Assembly: GCA_018699075.1 (NCBI GenBank)
Contig: JABIPV010000251.1
Coordinates: forward strand, 1 to 7,455
Source: Kordiimonadaceae bacterium
GTDB lineage: Bacteria > Pseudomonadota > Alphaproteobacteria > Sphingomonadales > Emcibacteraceae
Reading direction: 5' to 3'
DNA: 7,455 nt
The notes beneath the pieces were generated by a model that saw only the letters and a list, made by a program, of their open reading frames with translations, had not been told where the DNA came from and did no database searches. Positions within the stretch are counted from its first letter, which is position 1, and every line of letters begins with the position of its first letter. The position numbers were made by a program, and so were the translations under genes. Shown in pieces: positions 6,615 through 7,455 of this stretch.

Positions 6615-7455
6615 TTACAGATTAAATATGCGTTCAGCATTGTCGCCGCGCACTTTGTGTTTTACATCTTCGGGCAGATTATTCACCCGGGCCAAACAGC
6701 CTTCCATGTCGCCAAGGTTAAATGGATAGTCTGAACCATAAAGAACATGATCAGGGGTGCCGACTTTAACACATAGCTCCAACGATTCTTGTGCGTATGT
6801 CACACTATCATAATAAATATGGCTTAAATATTCGCTTGGTCGTTTGCTTATTTTCACTTTTGCCCGTTCCGTTGTATCAAACACCCGATCAAACCTTCCC
6901 GCCAGATAGGGCAGCGTCGCCCCCGCATGCGAGGCGATAATTTTAAGGTTCGGATAACGTTCAAAGAAACCATCAAATATCATTTTTGATATAGCCAGTG
7001 TGGTATCAATCATAAACCCAGTTGAAGCAATAAGCGCGTATCTGTCCAGTTCCATAAGTTCCGTACCAATAGGGTATGTTGGATGCACTAACACCGGAAG
7101 TGCGCGATTATCAAGTTCTTGCCACACAGGGGCGAAGTCGGGGTCCGTTAAATGTCGACCATTGATGCTGCCATGAACTATTGCGGCTACTGCGCCAAGA
7201 TCACAGGCGCGTTTAATTTCCTCTACAGCCAGCTCAGGTGTTTCCCATGGTAGAACCGCCATCCAGCGGATATGCTGTGGATGATCTTTCTGGGCTTGCG
7301 CAAATTCATTGTTGGTCATTTGTGCTGCTTCAAGGCAGACTTCGCCTTTACCCCAAATCACACCGGGCGGTGGCATGGAAACAATTGCCATATCAACGCC
7401 TGCTTTTTCCATATTCTTAACACGGAGTTCAAAATCAAAATGTGGTGGCTCAAGC
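6615..7455 (-). CDS. Amidohydrolase_2 family protein, ACMSD-like, N-terminus cut by window edge
   Basis: Paralogue of the next gene and first visible gene of the minus-strand operon. The open frame continues through the right edge: before the internal Met at 7410-7412 it reads LEPPHFDFELRVKN, which aligns with PQPGHFDYDLRVKQ in the paralogue. That Met is therefore internal, and about 48 N-terminal residues, including the HxH metal motif, are missing. Counting from that Met, His110 (VLVHPTYP), His162 (SHAGATLPYLAGR) and Asp228 (YGSDYPF) match the metal and catalytic positions of the family. From this Met to the C-terminus both paralogues are exactly 265 residues and align without gaps, with about 46% identity by hand count. 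Both end in FNL. The substrate is unknown. Differences near the metal site (GSDYPF against GTDWPH, HPTYP against HPTDP) suggest the two may prefer different substrates. Confidence 0.9.
   Translation of the reverse strand, partial: LEPPHFDFELRVKNMEKAGVDMAIVSMPPPGVIWGKGEVCLEAAQMTNNEFAQAQKDHPQHIRWMAVLPWETPELAVEEIKRACDLGAVAAIVHGSINGRHLTDPDFAPVWQELDNRALPVLVHPTYPIGTELMELDRYALIASTGFMIDTTLAISKMIFDGFFERYPNLKIIASHAGATLPYLAGRFDRVFDTTERAKVKISKRPSEYLSHIYYDSVTYAQESLELCVKVGTPDHVLYGSDYPFNLGDMEGCLARVNNLPEDVKHKVRGDNAERIFNL

Noticed and set aside
7410..7412. Met at 7410-7412 as the start of the truncated amidohydrolase
   Set aside because: The frame stays open to the window edge and the residues before this Met align with the paralogue, so it is internal.
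1..7455. CRISPR array, tRNA, insertion sequence, toxin-antitoxin or defence genes
   Set aside because: No regularly spaced repeats, cloverleaf-like segments, transposase motifs or small paired frames were seen; almost all sequence is accounted for by metabolic genes.

Overview
This AT-rich, gene-dense window most likely comes from an alphaproteobacterium. Three things point there: tyrS and anmK lie head to head; the short alpha/beta hydrolase closely matches, from memory, the one found beside cysteine desulfurase/suf genes in many alphaproteobacteria; and the first desulfurase has an alphaproteobacterial NifS-like C-terminus. I see no tRNA, rRNA, CRISPR array, insertion sequence, integrase or phage gene. 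The genus cannot be named from sequence reading alone.

Layout. Bases 1-554 (minus) hold the N-terminal half of tyrosyl-tRNA synthetase, cut by the left edge. An 87-bp gap separates it from anmK (642-1766, plus), a peptidoglycan-recycling kinase. anmK converges with a small alpha/beta hydrolase (1763-2404, minus), and the two stop codons overlap. The next gap (2405-2603) carries the control signals between that hydrolase and two plus-strand cysteine desulfurase genes (2604-3713 and 3713-4855). These two share one base (TAATG) and are surely co-transcribed. The second converges, with a 9-bp overlap, on a minus-strand operon. In transcription order that operon is a truncated ACMSD-like amidohydrolase (6615 to the right edge), a full-length paralogue of it (5617-6597), and a YbfF/ABHD11-type esterase (4847-5614), with gaps of 17 and 2 bp.

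How the genes work together. The desulfurase pair should supply persulfide sulfur for Fe-S clusters or tRNA thiolation, but no scaffold, regulator or SUF/ISC gene follows. The amidohydrolase pair plus esterase looks like a small accessory catabolic or tailoring operon: both amidohydrolases keep every metal and catalytic position that is visible, yet no neighbour reveals the substrate. tyrS and anmK are housekeeping genes.

I did not find a clearly new system. The points most worth a second look are the tandem amidohydrolases, the stand-alone tandem desulfurases, and the structured leader (inverted repeat, candidate promoter, hairpin plus T-tract) ahead of the desulfurase genes.
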